64,000 nt of DNA from Poecilobothrus nobilitatus (Eukaryota; Arthropoda; Insecta; Diptera; Dolichopodidae), in the NCBI GenBank assembly GCA_947095535.1, contig OX352772.1, positions 320,488,018-320,552,017 on the forward strand, in the 5' to 3' direction. Positions 25,075 through 37,161 of the stretch are shown piece after piece. How positions within the stretch are numbered: the stretch's first letter is position 1; every line of letters begins with the position of its first letter. A model generated the notes under the pieces. That model saw nothing but the letters and a program-made list of their open reading frames with translations. It did no database searches and was not told the origin of the DNA. Both the position numbers and the translations under genes were made by a program.

Positions 25075-25240
25075 CACATAAATTTGAACAGGAAATTACA
25101 CAGCCTTTCCTTTTCAGGCGTGGCTGTAAATGTCATAACGGGGAAAACTCTTACGACGTATGTGGGATTTGAACCCTCACTCCCTCGGTGTTTGCAGCGT
25201 ATTTTATACGCTCTTACTCATTAGGCAATCGAGGCCCCTA
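25075..25240 (-). repeat. tRNA-derived SINE
   Basis: The minus strand from 25238 reads GGGGCCTCGAT, then a Pol III A box in TTGCCTAATGAGTAAGAGCG (25209-25228), then a B box, GGTTCAAATCC (25165-25175), followed by CCACATACGTCG and a non-tRNA tail with ACAGCCACGCCTGAAAAGG. Box spacing (about 35-45 bp) is as in tRNA-derived SINEs. The region between the boxes does not fold into a normal tRNA with anticodon arm, and the sequence continues past the T-arm, so this is not a tRNA gene. Confidence 0.75.
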
Positions 25241-25244
25241 TGTT

Positions 25245-28200
25245 TTATACATATTATGTTTTTATTCTTTGAATTATAAATTTTCTTAGAATTAGAAAAC
25301 TTCTTAATAAAAAGTAAAAAAAAACATTTTATTTAATAAATTATTAATTGTGATTTTTCTTTTTTCTTACGAATTTGGACTCTTCTTAATTTGGTTTAGA
25401 ACAATATAATTTTCCGAAATGAAATGACGTAAAATTAAGAAATATGAAAAAACGATCAAAGTATGCTGCCAGCTGGGGTGCTGAAAGTAGGCTGAGTGAT
25501 CTTCTCTACATTTTTTATCTAAATTTCATATTTTTTATAAAAAAAAAAGGAATAAAATAAATAATGTGATCAAAAAGTATAATTTCCAGGATTTTTTAAA
25601 AATGTAGGAATGATGTTTGTGAATCAAAAACTAAAGAAGATACTAGAATTTAATTTTCAATATTTCTCTTAAGGATGCTGCGTACTGTGTTAACAGTATA
25701 AAGTACATTAATAATAGGTAATGTTAAACAAAATTTATTATATTTGTTCAAATAATTTTGTAAAATTTGTTTCTTATAACGTTAGCTAAACACTAGGAAC
25801 GTATTCCTTTATATTAATGTAGGTTTAGCTAAGTGGGAGAGGGAAAATGGGGAAAAAGGTTATTCTTCATTTCTTCAATAGTTGTAGGAGAAAAAAGAAA
25901 AACAAATTGCAGAAGAAAGGAGAACACATTGCAGGAGAGGAGAACACATTTGATGTTCTAAGAATGTGTTTCCATAACTAGCTGGGTAGTTTTGTTGAGT
26001 CATCTAACTGTTTAAGTTGAAATAATCTTAGGAGGCCCAAAATTGACTTTAGTTCAATAGGGCAGTGTCATTACCTATAAGATATCTATAAAAGAGTGCA
26101 GTGATAGTTTATGAAACTTCTGTTATTTAATATAACTATAATTTATATAAGACTTATATAATATAAGTTGTAATATAAATTAGTTTAATATTAATACCTA
26201 ATAAATAGATACATATCAAAGAAAAATTTGAATTAAAAATGTTTAAAATACACTCAAAAAATATAAAGTAATCTTCGTTGGCATTATAGATTATACGTAG
26301 ATGAAAATGCTTCATTCTTGGTATGTACTATCATTAACGCAAAAGTAAAAATACTGTAAATAAAATGGTGCAGCCTGTTAAAATTTTGTAGAAGTTTATC
26401 TAATAATTTAATATAACTTTTTTTACAATATGTACATCCTAGAGATGTTTAACCAAAAGGAACTATAGAGCAATATCTAAAAATAAAAATTCAAAATCAA
26501 AGAATCTACCGGCTACACTCTTCATACCATATATTTTATCCGATTATCCATCATCATATTTTTCGACTTTCAAAGATAATGCTGTGTTTACAAATATATT
26601 AACGTAAAAGAATATTGCATTGTGCTAAGCTATAAAATTTTCCAAAGATGGAGGCTGGAAAATTGGAAAAAAATTAAAAAGCATTTATATTTTTTGTTAA
26701 CAAATTGCAAATGATATAGTCAGCCAAATTGTAGGAGCAACAAAAAATATTATATGAAAATGTTAGCATTTCTTATTTTGATTATTTTAATTAAAGGAGA
26801 TCATTTAATTGAAGGGGATTTAAAAGAGATAAAGTAACCATTGTAATTATTAATTAAGAATTTTTTAGTTTTTCAAATTAAAAAAATTTTAAAACAGAAG
26901 TTCTAAAGTTGTCCAAAATTTAAATTCATAAAAATATGTTCAAAAGCTAAGTTTATCATAACTTAATTGATTTAACTATTATTGTAGAGATCCGGCGTAT
27001 TAAATTTCAAAAAAATTGCTACAGACTTAAAAAATGGAAAATAGCATTGATAAAGCAGCGTTAGATTTCCGGAATTTCCCATTAGAATAGTTATATCAAA
27101 ATTAGAATCAAAAGTATCAAGCATAATCAAGTTCATTATAGCAATAGTTTTGCGCGGAACAAACAGTTTTAAAAGGAGGATTAGCGCTTTTGCGACAAAC
27201 CGGAATAACAGTTATTATTTTTAATAATATTTTGTAGTATTAATATTTGATGTTATACCAATACATATAAATTATGTTATCTTAGATGTAATAAATGGCA
27301 AAAAATTAAAAAAAAATAATTAACTTATTGTTGCTGAAAAGAAAACAAAATTTTTAAACTCAGTGAATATGAAAAATATAATTAATGTTAAGATGGATTC
27401 TGTATAACTTGACAATGTTTATAAAAATAAAAAATAGACTATTTATCTCAAAAATCTGTTTTTTTGGTACAAAAATAGTAACAATTATCAAGACAAGAAA
27501 ATTATTTTCAAAACTATCATATTTTCTACATTAATAATTTGAATAACCATATGATGGAGAACTTAAAAATTTTTAGAACTATTTAGTGACTTTTAAATTT
27601 TGAAAAACATTAACATAATGTCGAATCTTAATAAATATAAGCTACTGATGGAAAAAAAAAGACATTAAAATTCATTTTTTATGTGAGTTTTGTATTCGTT
27701 TTTCTTTTTTTTTTTTAAATGACAAGAATTTAAAATTAAAGTTAAAACAAAAATACTAATTCTATTTAATTATATTTAATTATAATCTTTGCTTTTTTTT
27801 GATTATGAGAATTAAAAATATAAAACAATCCAAACATTCTCTTTTCAAAAAGAGATCACAATAGGGGTGATTAATTTTTTTTTATTTTTAGTTTTTTTAA
27901 TTGTTTTTAATATATTTTAATTATTTAGAATTTATTAGATTTTAATAGAATTTATTTACAATATGCTACAAAGTGTAAAAATAATTTAAAAGAATTTTTA
28001 AAGTGATAATTTACAAAAGACCATGGAAATTGTAAATATTGAAATTAATAATTCACTTTTTAAAAAAAAAGAATAAATTTTGCTTTAGTTTAGGTTAATA
28101 GATTTTAAGTAGTATAAATAATAGTCAAATTTGATATAAATAATAATAATGTATGTAAAAATAAATTTATTTAATAATATTAAGTAACATTTTATATTAT

Positions 28201-28770
28201 TTTTTGAAAAGTTATCACACCGTACAATTTTTTAAAGTATCCAAATTCAATTTGATCAATTGAGTTAGTTTACATCACAATTCTTTAACATTTATTAGCA
28301 ATTTATTGTAGCATAATGTAATTTTGTTGACTTTATTTATACAATAATAAATTTTTTTAATATTAATTTTTGTTCGTTAATTTTAAAGTGGGCTTTTCTA
28401 AAAATTTTTTTTTTTTGTTTTTGCCATAATTTTGGTATTTCATTTATTTTATAACATTAATCAACAAATAATAGATTTTATTTATTTATTTTTTAAAAGA
28501 AAAATAAAATTAAATTAAAACATAAATAAATTATGTTCATTTATATATATATATATTTATTTATCTATATTTTAAATATTATAATTAATTTTAGTAAGGT
28601 AACTTCTTATCATTCTTTTACATTCTTCTTATTTGATATTATTTTAATTGTTTATTGTATTTTTTTTTTAATTCAATTTATTGATCCTGTTTCATGTTTT
28701 TGTATTTTTTTTTGCAAATTTTTTTTTTTTTTCTGCATTTATATTAAATTTTAGATTAATATTGGTATTT
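25245..28770. other. Gene-free DNA upstream of the LYSMD gene's 3' end
   Basis: No recognisable gene. A purine-rich stretch, 25830-25960, holds repeated GGAGAACACATT (twice, near 25920 and 25938). The rest is A+T-rich with TATATA tracts. The open frame 28533-28754 is F/I/Y low complexity. Confidence 0.55.
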
Positions 28771-28773
28771 AAC

Positions 28774-28779
28774 TTTATT
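28774..28779 (-). terminator. Poly(A) signal AATAAA of the LYSMD gene
   Basis: AATAAA on the minus strand (context GTAAATAAAGTT) lies about 165 bases past the stop at 28943. It is the first good signal downstream and sets a short 3' UTR. Confidence 0.6.
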
Positions 28780-28942
28780 TACAATTATCATAATTTTGTA
28801 AATTTTTATTTTTCTTTTTTCGATTTTTAACACTCTTAAATATATTTCTGAAACTATTACGTACTGTTTCAAAATTAACACAATATAGATAATTATAATA
28901 GTAATGTTTTTGTAATTGATAATTATTGATATTGGCCTTATG

Positions 28943-29207
28943 CTACAATTCAAAGAATTCATCCTGTTGTTTTTCAAGACGTTGTAAAGAATTTTGTACA
29001 CGTTTACCCTGATTTAAATTAAGCAAATGGGCTGTATCAGATGTACTACCAGATGAACTATGCCGTGTATGATGATTTGATGATGAACAACTAGTTGATG
29101 CTGATGAAGATTGTTGATAATGATATCGTTTGGTTCCAATATTTGAATTATTACCACCTTGATAATTTGCTGAAAATATATCATCTTCACTTTGACTTGT
29201 TAACATA
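28943..29207 (-). CDS. LYSMD gene, exon 3 (C-terminus)
   Basis: The acceptor is TTTTTTTAAATTTTAG ending at 29208. The first base, T, completes a GA|T aspartate codon carried over from exon 2. The encoded tail is S/H/Q-rich and then amphipathic. It ends in TAG. Confidence 0.88.
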
Positions 29208-30155
29208 CTAAAATTTAAAAAAAAGAAAAAAAATATTAATTTAATTTATTTTTAATGTGGTAATTAAATATTTAACAAATATATATATAAGTGATTAACA
29301 TACTCATTACTATTATGCTGAGATTTTGCTACATATTTTTTTGATTCAGCTATTGTTGTATCAATTTTACCCAAAAATTCATCTATTGAACGTTTATTTT
29401 CTTCTTCTGGACTCATTACTATAGATTCAATTGATCTACAACTACTATTCGTACTGTTATTATTATAGTTCTGATTATTCTGATTATTATTATAATTTTG
29501 CACTGGATTTACTGTCGGTGATGTTGAATTTTGTAATTGCATAAATAAATTTTGATTTGATGATTCAAATTCAGTTCCAGCCACAGTAAATGCTCTGGCC
29601 GGCAGAGATTGTGGCCTATCATCTTTTGGATAATATGGTGACGATTTCTCAACTGGTATTAATAAATACTGTCTCAAAAATAAACTGTCTGATGCAAAGA
29701 GACGGTTAGCTCGACGGATTTGTTCCATCTTTAAAATAAAAAAAAAACAAATAATTAAGTTAATAAAGTAAAAATTTTATACGTATTAAAAATTCATGAA
29801 ATGGAAGTTATAAAATAATATGGAAGATAATCTAAAAAAAACTCAAGAATTGTGAATCTATTCTAAATCACCTAATTTTAAAATGTAGAAATCTTCAAGA
29901 AAAAATAGAGTTCATATCACTATCAAATATTATAGAGCATTCAAAATCTTAATTAATTTATACAATTTCATATATATGTACCTAATTAGAACTTTAGATT
30001 TATTTCAAAAAGGAAATTTGATCTGAAAATAAAAATATCCTACGTTGCCAAGAAAATTTAAAACTTTTTTTTGTTCTATACATACATTAATTTTTCTTTC
30101 AGGAAAAAAATGTATATGAGTCATTTTAAAGTTTTATTGATTTAACAAAATAAAA

Positions 30156-30186
<31 letters not shown>

Positions 30187-33100
30187 GTACTTATTTTTAA
30201 ATTTATCATGTAATAACATTATTTATACTTATTTATAAAAACTAAGCCTTAAGTAAACAAAAACAATGTTTTCACATATGATGAATTTATACTCCTTAAT
30301 GCATGTTATAATATAAAAATATATCAATAAAAATTTTTTACTATTTTAGTAAAAAAAGCTAAAAAAAAAAATTCGTACATTGAAATAAATTTTAAGAAAT
30401 TAATGTAAAACTTTTTTGTAAAGTTAAAATATATTATCTCTTATCTAGTCATCTTTCTTATTTAGTACCAAGAATCAAGATACATAAATCAAGATAAGAA
30501 AATTCTTAATTCAACAATAACTGTTGTAAAGAAATTGTATAGTATTTTAGTAAACAATTTTAAATTAAAATACTCATTAGCAATGCTGCTAATAGCAAAC
30601 AAGAAGTTCAAAATAATGAACATTGGGTTCAAATCAGTAATAACTTTATTTTAGTACATCTGGAAACTTTCCTTTTTTTAACAAACCTTTTTTTTTGTCA
30701 TTTTATGTCATTCAATGAAATTACAGTGCAAAAAGATTAAGAAAAAAACACTTTTTAAAGTTTAAAACTTCTTCAAATTCATAAAATAGTAAGATTCTTT
30801 TAAACAAAAATAAATATATCTCCCTATTGCGAACTTGATAATCGATAATAAAATTGAACAAATTGGAAAATCTAATAAATTATTTAGATTTTCAGCTATA
30901 ATTGTTAGAACAATTTTTAAAAACAGCAACAATAAAATCAAAACGCTTTATCCACTAAAGAAAAGAAAAGAATAAATAGAAAGTTTATATACAATAATTG
31001 TAACAGACAACAAACATTATAAATCCATGTTTCAACAAAGTTTAAATTCAAGTTTTATGGATCAGAAATTTAAACTTAGAAATAGAACAATATAAAATTT
31101 TTATAATTTCTCTAAAGAATTCATAAAAAACAAAAATAAAATATGTAAATTATTCAATTATTAGAATCGTTTGAACATTTTCTATTTATTATTTTTGTAC
31201 TCGACCAATCCCATCTTTTTGTATCAGACATTTGCTTAAACCAATTGTTAGTAAATGATGATACTGAGATATTTAATTGGTCATTACCACTGGTCATAAC
31301 TACTAATTAATGTTAGTAATGATGTTAATGGTAATAAGAAACAAGAAAAAAAGGAAAGAAACTAACATGCAAATTAGATTAAAAATGACAGAATAATCAT
31401 GCAGACTACGAGAAATAACCATGCTCGCGTAAAGTCTGGCTCTCAGTGTTAATTTGTTAACGCTAATATCGAAGAGCTCAGACCTTGAGTTAATCTCTCT
31501 TAACGTACGCGAAATAGGCTCAAATTTGCCATAGTCGGTAGAATGCTGTGACACATTAAAAAGCTCGACCGATCTCAAATTATTCAGATTTTTAGAGAAA
31601 AAATGTTGTTTATTACTAGAAAATGTGTTTAAATACTAGAAAAAATAGCATTCATATTTTACAACAAACATTTGTTAAAGTATGTCAAATTTATAACCAT
31701 GTGTCAGATCTAAATATAAACAAATAATTTAAAAAAAAAGATTATGTAAACTTCTCTTGAATTAAAACTAATGATTGTCTTTTCTATAAATATAAACTTT
31801 GTAATAAGAAAATAAAATAGAACAAATTCAAAACATATCTTAAAAGATTACTAACATCATTAGTTTATTTCAGAAATGTTATTAGCATAATTGTACAGAG
31901 ATACAATTTATTAATACAATTAATTTCATTTAAAAGACAAAAGAATATTCATAATTAAAACCAAAAAGAAACAAATATACAAAAACAAAAAAATATCACA
32001 TGATTAAATATGACTACTGATACACTTTTGCCAAGTCTTTATCTTGTATTCTTAAATCTTAGTACATGAAATAAACCAACAATATTTTTCTCTTATCTAA
32101 AAAAAGTGTCTAAATTTTTTCAGTTTGTCAGTTTGAATACCAATAAAATGCTTTTTTTTTTTTTTTTTTTGAAAAATTTTAGGTAATTAAATTTTACCCT
32201 TTGTTTAATGTACAAAAAATAAAATTTGCTTTAAGAGTAGGTAAACAAATATAAAGTGTTTCAAAATATACATATTCAAACGCACACTTCCACGACAAAT
32301 TAATTTTACAATAAACTAATTCATTGGTTAAATAAATTATTTTAATTAAATTCTTGTTCAAAATATACATAGTAATAAAACAACAATGTGTACGAAAGGG
32401 AAATTTCATTATATGAAAAATAATAAAATAAGGATATTAACATTTAGTTTTAACGGTTAATGTCCAGGATTATTTATTTACTTAGGGTTTTATTTATCAT
32501 AAAAATTTTGTAGTTATGAAAATAAGTATTAACGTCATCTTTTGAATTCAATACATTTTGTTTTAAACATATTTCTTATATATTTTATATATGTATGTAC
32601 GTATACATATATGCATATTTCAATTTTATGCTACCACGTATATTGTTCAATAAATAAAGTATAAAAAATTGAAAATATTTTCTTAATGAAAAAAAATAAG
32701 AAAAAGTAAATTGAACTGAAACCTTAACATGTCAATTCAATTTTAGTTGATACGTAATATTTTTTGTTTTAAAAGAAAATACAACTTTACTTGCATCAAA
32801 TACATAATACTTATAACATCATAACATGTAATATACATTGCACATTTTTAGATTGATTAAAAATAATTTATTTTTTTTTTATATTTCTTTACACTGGTGT
32901 TTCGTGTGGAGCTAATACTTATCATTTAACTTTTCACTTTTCAATATAATTTTCTCTTCAAATATTAATTGTGTTATATTATAGTTTTTGTTTAAAAGGT
33001 ATCAAATGCTAAAATATTTATAAATAATCTATGAGATCATATGAATAAAATATAATTGTTTTCAGATTTTACCACTATATGTAGCACCCTTATACAAAAT

Positions 33101-33601
33101 ATTACAAAGAAAATAAGCTTGAAAAAAAAACTAATAAACAAAAAATGAAAATACTAAACAAATACCTATTTGTCACGAAATTTAATAAGCGTAAAGCAAA
33201 AATTATTGCATATATAATAATATGAATGTTGTATAGTGTATAGGTATACATATATTATTGTTGTCCTACACTCCTACCCTACCCTATAAATTAATAATTA
33301 TATTTTCTAATAATTTATAATATCTAAATCAACATACATACTATATGCAATTGAAATATAAAAATTGCTGAAATTAAATTACGTATTTTAATTAAAAATT
33401 TCCAAATTTCAATATATCACTTACAGTGCAGCCATATTTTAATGATATTCCTTGAAGTGTATCAGTTTTTTCAATCTCATGTCTTATTAATACTTCACTA
33501 CTGCTATTTCTGATATGATTACAGGTACTTCCATATTTTTTTAATGATCTAGCTGAATCTCTTATTGATTGTTTTTCATTGAACATATCCATGTCATCCA
33601 T
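28943..33601 (-). CDS. LYSMD1/2-family protein (one LysM domain), three exons
   Basis: Joining 33601-33425, 29728-29304 and 29207-28943 gives a 288-residue protein. The LysM domain spans about residues 40-87. It reads HEIEKTDTLQGISLKYGCT at the end of exon 1 and MEQIRRANRLFASDSLFL, then RQYLLIPV, in exon 2. This matches the animal LYSMD1/LYSMD2 pattern (DTLQGIALKYG.TMEQIKR.NRL..DS.FL...L.IP). After it come a Q/N/S-rich linker, an SPEEENKRSIDEFLGKIDTT helix, and a C-terminal coiled-coil-like RVQNSLQRLEKQQDEFFEL. No signal peptide or transmembrane segment is present, unlike LYSMD3/4, so it is probably intracellular. LysM folds generally bind N-acetylglucosamine polymers, but the ligand of animal LYSMD1/2 proteins is not established. 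The start at 33601 is the first ATG after a possible acceptor at about 33617, so a further 5' exon is possible. Confidence 0.9.
29304..29728 (-). CDS. LYSMD gene, exon 2 (second half of LysM)
   Basis: The acceptor is TTTTTTTTATTTTAAAG ending at 29729. Reading continues in phase 0 as MEQIRRANRL, so the internal ATG at 29728 is not a start codon. The donor is GA|GTATGT at 29303, a strong fly 5' splice site. The intron to exon 3 is 96 bases. Without splicing the frame would continue into a short nonsense tail. Confidence 0.9.
31380..31600 (-). other. Unidentified G+C-richer open segment in LYSMD intron 1
   Basis: A minus-strand frame reads about 75 codons with mixed composition (including VSQHSTDYGKFEPISRTLRE, then INSRSELFDISVNKLTLRA) in a region noticeably richer in G+C than the rest of the intron. 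No strong splice sites bound it and I do not recognise it. An alternative exon or a transposon scrap are both possible. Confidence 0.3.
33425..33601 (-). CDS. LYSMD gene, exon 1 (N-terminus and first half of LysM)
   Basis: 59 codons from ATG 33601 to ACT|GTAAGTGA (donor at 33424), a near-consensus 5' splice site. The intron that follows is 3,696 bases and splits the LysM domain at a phase-0 boundary between KYGCT and MEQIRR. A short nonsense extension occurs if the donor is ignored. Confidence 0.88.
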
Positions 33602-36600
33602 ATCAGGTATAATTTCTGTAAACTAACGAATAATATTAATCAGTAAATGAAACTTTAATTTTAAGTTACTTATTATCACTTTTCTTTTTTTTTTTTATTT
33701 AATTATTAATTTTATTTATTAGTATATTTTTTATTTAACAAATAGGTAAATATGTTACCGACAAGAAAAAAAAATTATAAATTTTCTTTGGAATAATTTA
33801 TACTCTGAATTGAAATTAAAATAGACATAAAAACTATATTAGTTCATTTTTATTTTAGATATTGTATTTTATACATTTTTTTTTAACTTCTTTTAAAATA
33901 TTAACTTTCCAAGTTATGTTTACATTTTGAATATTTAATTTTTTTTTTCTATTTTAAATATATTAAGCGTTATTATAAGATTTAATAAAAGTTGAAACTC
34001 TGAAGGAACTAGATTATATTTTTACTTTAGAAAAACTTTCTTCTCATCATATTTAATGAAAATCTGACATTTTCTTGTGTGTGACTGCTGCATGAAATAT
34101 GAAATATCAAAATAATTATGAATTTTCTTTTGATTTTTTCAATCAAGAAAAAAAAGTATACACAAATAAACGTCAAGTTAATGTCAATAAAGGTGTTGCC
34201 AACTAAACAAAAAATAATTTCTAATTATGGTATATACACAATGAGTGTAGCCATAAAACAGATAATAAAATTGTAAAATGTCGAAAAAGAATCTATCAAA
34301 TTTATTTAACGTAAGAAAGAAAATTATGAATATTAATTTTTATGGGTTTTCAAATATATAGGAAAAACAATATTTTTTTGCGTATTACAGTCAAAATGTT
34401 TCAAATGTAAAATGAAAAATACAACAAGCTGAAAACTGAAAATTTGATTTGAATTTTTATATTTATCATAATGAAAACATAAAATGATAAAATGTAAAAA
34501 TTGTTATTTTTTCTAAAAATAAATATAAATATTAATTAAGGACAACAACAATAAGGACAACATAAAATAGTCGACTATCAATGTAAATTAGCGATATTCA
34601 TTTGACATTTCTTACAAAAAAAAATGGCTAAAAATGAAAACAAAAGGAGTTCTAAAATCTAAGTAGGTATCTTTTCTTTCATTAATTTTTTAAAACATGG
34701 TTAAATATCAAAAACTCAAGAAAGTATAATAAGGAAGAAGTTCATGAATTTTTAATTTTTAACATCCCGATTTTATTGCTGTTACACTTGAGAGATTATG
34801 ATGCTTCACAAATTGTCATAAATGATTCAATAATAGATATATTAAATGCCGTATGCAAGTATCTGCTATGCTTCATGTGTGACATATTTGAGTGACGAAA
34901 TTGGAATTAAAATTATTTTGATTTTTACGATTCTTACGTGTGACATACATTTGTTCAACTTCATCCACTATGCTATATGGAATGCCGTCACTCATGTGTG
35001 TCGCACATGAAGCATAGTGAATACGGCGCTATACAAATGGATAGGAAGGTCTTTGTTTGTCCTTTTTCTACTTGTATGCTTATCTCAAGGTATTCAGCCA
35101 AACAAAAAATATGCTTTTTTATATGATATTGCATAATACATTTCGTTCACTCAGCTGTTTATATTTATTAAAATAATATAAAGCAGTTTCTCATAACCAG
35201 TTTCATTTAAGAGATTTTAAGTATATTACTTAATAATTGATATATGTATTTTGTTTTTAAAATTTAGTTAAGGTTGTTCAAAATTTTAATTACTTGTAAT
35301 GTAACAAAATAAGTCATAAAATTCTTGAAAAAATTAGAAATGAAAACATTCCATCTTTAAGGAAACTATTTCTGAAGATACTTATGCAATATATAAGCAA
35401 GCAGGGTTCACTCAGTTATTTCTCAAAATTGACTGATAATATTTTGCCTGTCTAAAAATAAAATATTTTCAACCGTTACAAGAGCCTTATTTTCACAAGA
35501 GTAGTAAGTATTACTTTGATAGGTAATAGGTATCAACTTTATGTTCATACCGGTATGTATTAAAGCAATTTTTAATACTGGTGAGACCACAAGCATGTGG
35601 TCGTAATACCGCTGGAGTTCGACTGCAAAATGCTCGAAAGTCTGAAAATGACAACATGTTGAGTAATTCTTTAATCTGCCATTTTCGCGTTAAATTTTTT
35701 ACATTATAAGTAATTTTTTTTAAATATACAAATAAATTTAATACATGTTATTATAATTTGTTGAAGCTATCTGTCATACTTTTGAAATGGAATAAATATT
35801 GAATATCTTCTTAAATATTTAGGGGTGCTTAAAAATCTCAAAAAGTTGTTATATTACATTATTGGAAATTATCAGTCAGAATCAATTATATAAGTACTAA
35901 AAAGAGTAAATGAAGTAGGTATGTTTGTAATATTATGCACAAATCTAAAATAACAAGAATCCTTTTTGTTCAGTGTATGCAGTATGGTGCATTTTAATTT
36001 CAAATTCAAAGAAACTCGTAGAAAATGACTTCGTTTCATTCTTCGTCCTCCGAAGTGAAAGGATTCAAATATATATTTTATTATAAAAATTGATGCAAAT
36101 ATTAACAATTTAATATTTCATAGCTTGGGTTAGCTATTTTTTTTTTTAAATTTAAAAAAATTACGAGGATGACTTTACCGCAGATAATAGTAATATGTAA
36201 TAGTATTATTTTATCTGTGCTTGTACATTTACCGTAAGATTTTTACTTCCAAAAACAATTGGAAATTTTGAAACAAGAAAACTCAAATCGCATTCATTTA
36301 TAATAACAAAAATGGGTTGGGAATAAAGTCCATAACAGACAAAATTCCGAAAACCAAATGTACATATTGAAACAAAATTATTAAAATCACAATGAATTGA
36401 AAAATAGTAAAAATTGCATAAAATGATAAAAATTCAATTTTCAAAATTAAAAATGAAAAAAATATGACAGGGGATTACAGTACGGTTATACTAAGCCCCT
36501 TACCTATTTTAACAATCCTGAATAATAATTTTTGAATAAAGTAAGTAAACGCATACAGCAATATTGAAGAGAATTTAAGGCTTTATGTATTTAGTCTTTC

Positions 36601-37161
36601 TGGATTTTCTCCCACATCTTAAAAAAATTCGAACAATCTGACTAATGAGTGGGTACATAAGTTTTTATTTTATAGTGTTTTATTGTTATCATGTTTTGTG
36701 CTTAAATTAGTTTACTTTAAAAAAATATAATATTTTACGAAATTAAAATAATTACTTTAAATGTATTAATTTTATTTTTCGTTTAGGTATTGTTAGACAT
36801 ACATAGTTCATATTTGTCCAAAAATAAATGGATTTTTCAATCATCTTGATATTGGGCACTTGTTTTTTGATTTACCATTACCATTCACTTGTGTTCAAAA
36901 TGCTTTTCAACAAACTATTGCATAATCTCATTTACTAATCATTAGGTAATAATGGCTTTGATAACCATAGTTAAAAAGTCAATAAAATACAAATGCTTTA
37001 TATGGCCACATTGAAAACTTTAAAGAAACTCAAATAAAACAAAACTTTTAATCTTTAAAATTAGTTTCAACTTCAATCTTTCGCACATTTCTTAATCACA
37101 AAATCATAATTTTCAGTCGGCGAAATGTAAAATTTAATGTACAAAAAAACACAATTAAAAA
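33602..37161. other. Intergenic DNA between the two complete genes
   Basis: Apart from the MITE at 34847-35030, no feature is evident. A 16-18-bp hairpin GACCACAAGCATGTGGTC lies at 35584-35601. The 78-codon minus frame at 35872-36108 has no splice context. Promoter elements of the LYSMD gene should lie just above 33640, but no clear TATA or initiator stands out. Confidence 0.5.
34847..35030. mobile_element. 184-bp MITE with about 45-bp inverted ends
   Basis: The left arm GCCGTAT, then CTATGCTTCATGTGTGACAT, then GAGTGACG (34848-34898) pairs with the right arm, which on the minus strand from 35028 reads GCCGTATTCACTATGCTTCA, then TGTGCGACACACATGAGTGACG. The left arm holds an 11-base insertion relative to the right one. 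The interior is about 85 bases without coding content. The target duplication is not resolvable. Confidence 0.85.

Noticed and set aside
25160..25240. tRNA gene on the minus strand
   Set aside because: A and B boxes are present, but the interval does not form a proper anticodon arm and the repeat continues past the T-arm. It is a SINE head.
28533..28754. 73-codon plus-strand frame downstream of the LYSMD gene
   Set aside because: Low-complexity F/I/Y composition, located at the poly(A) region of a gene on the other strand.
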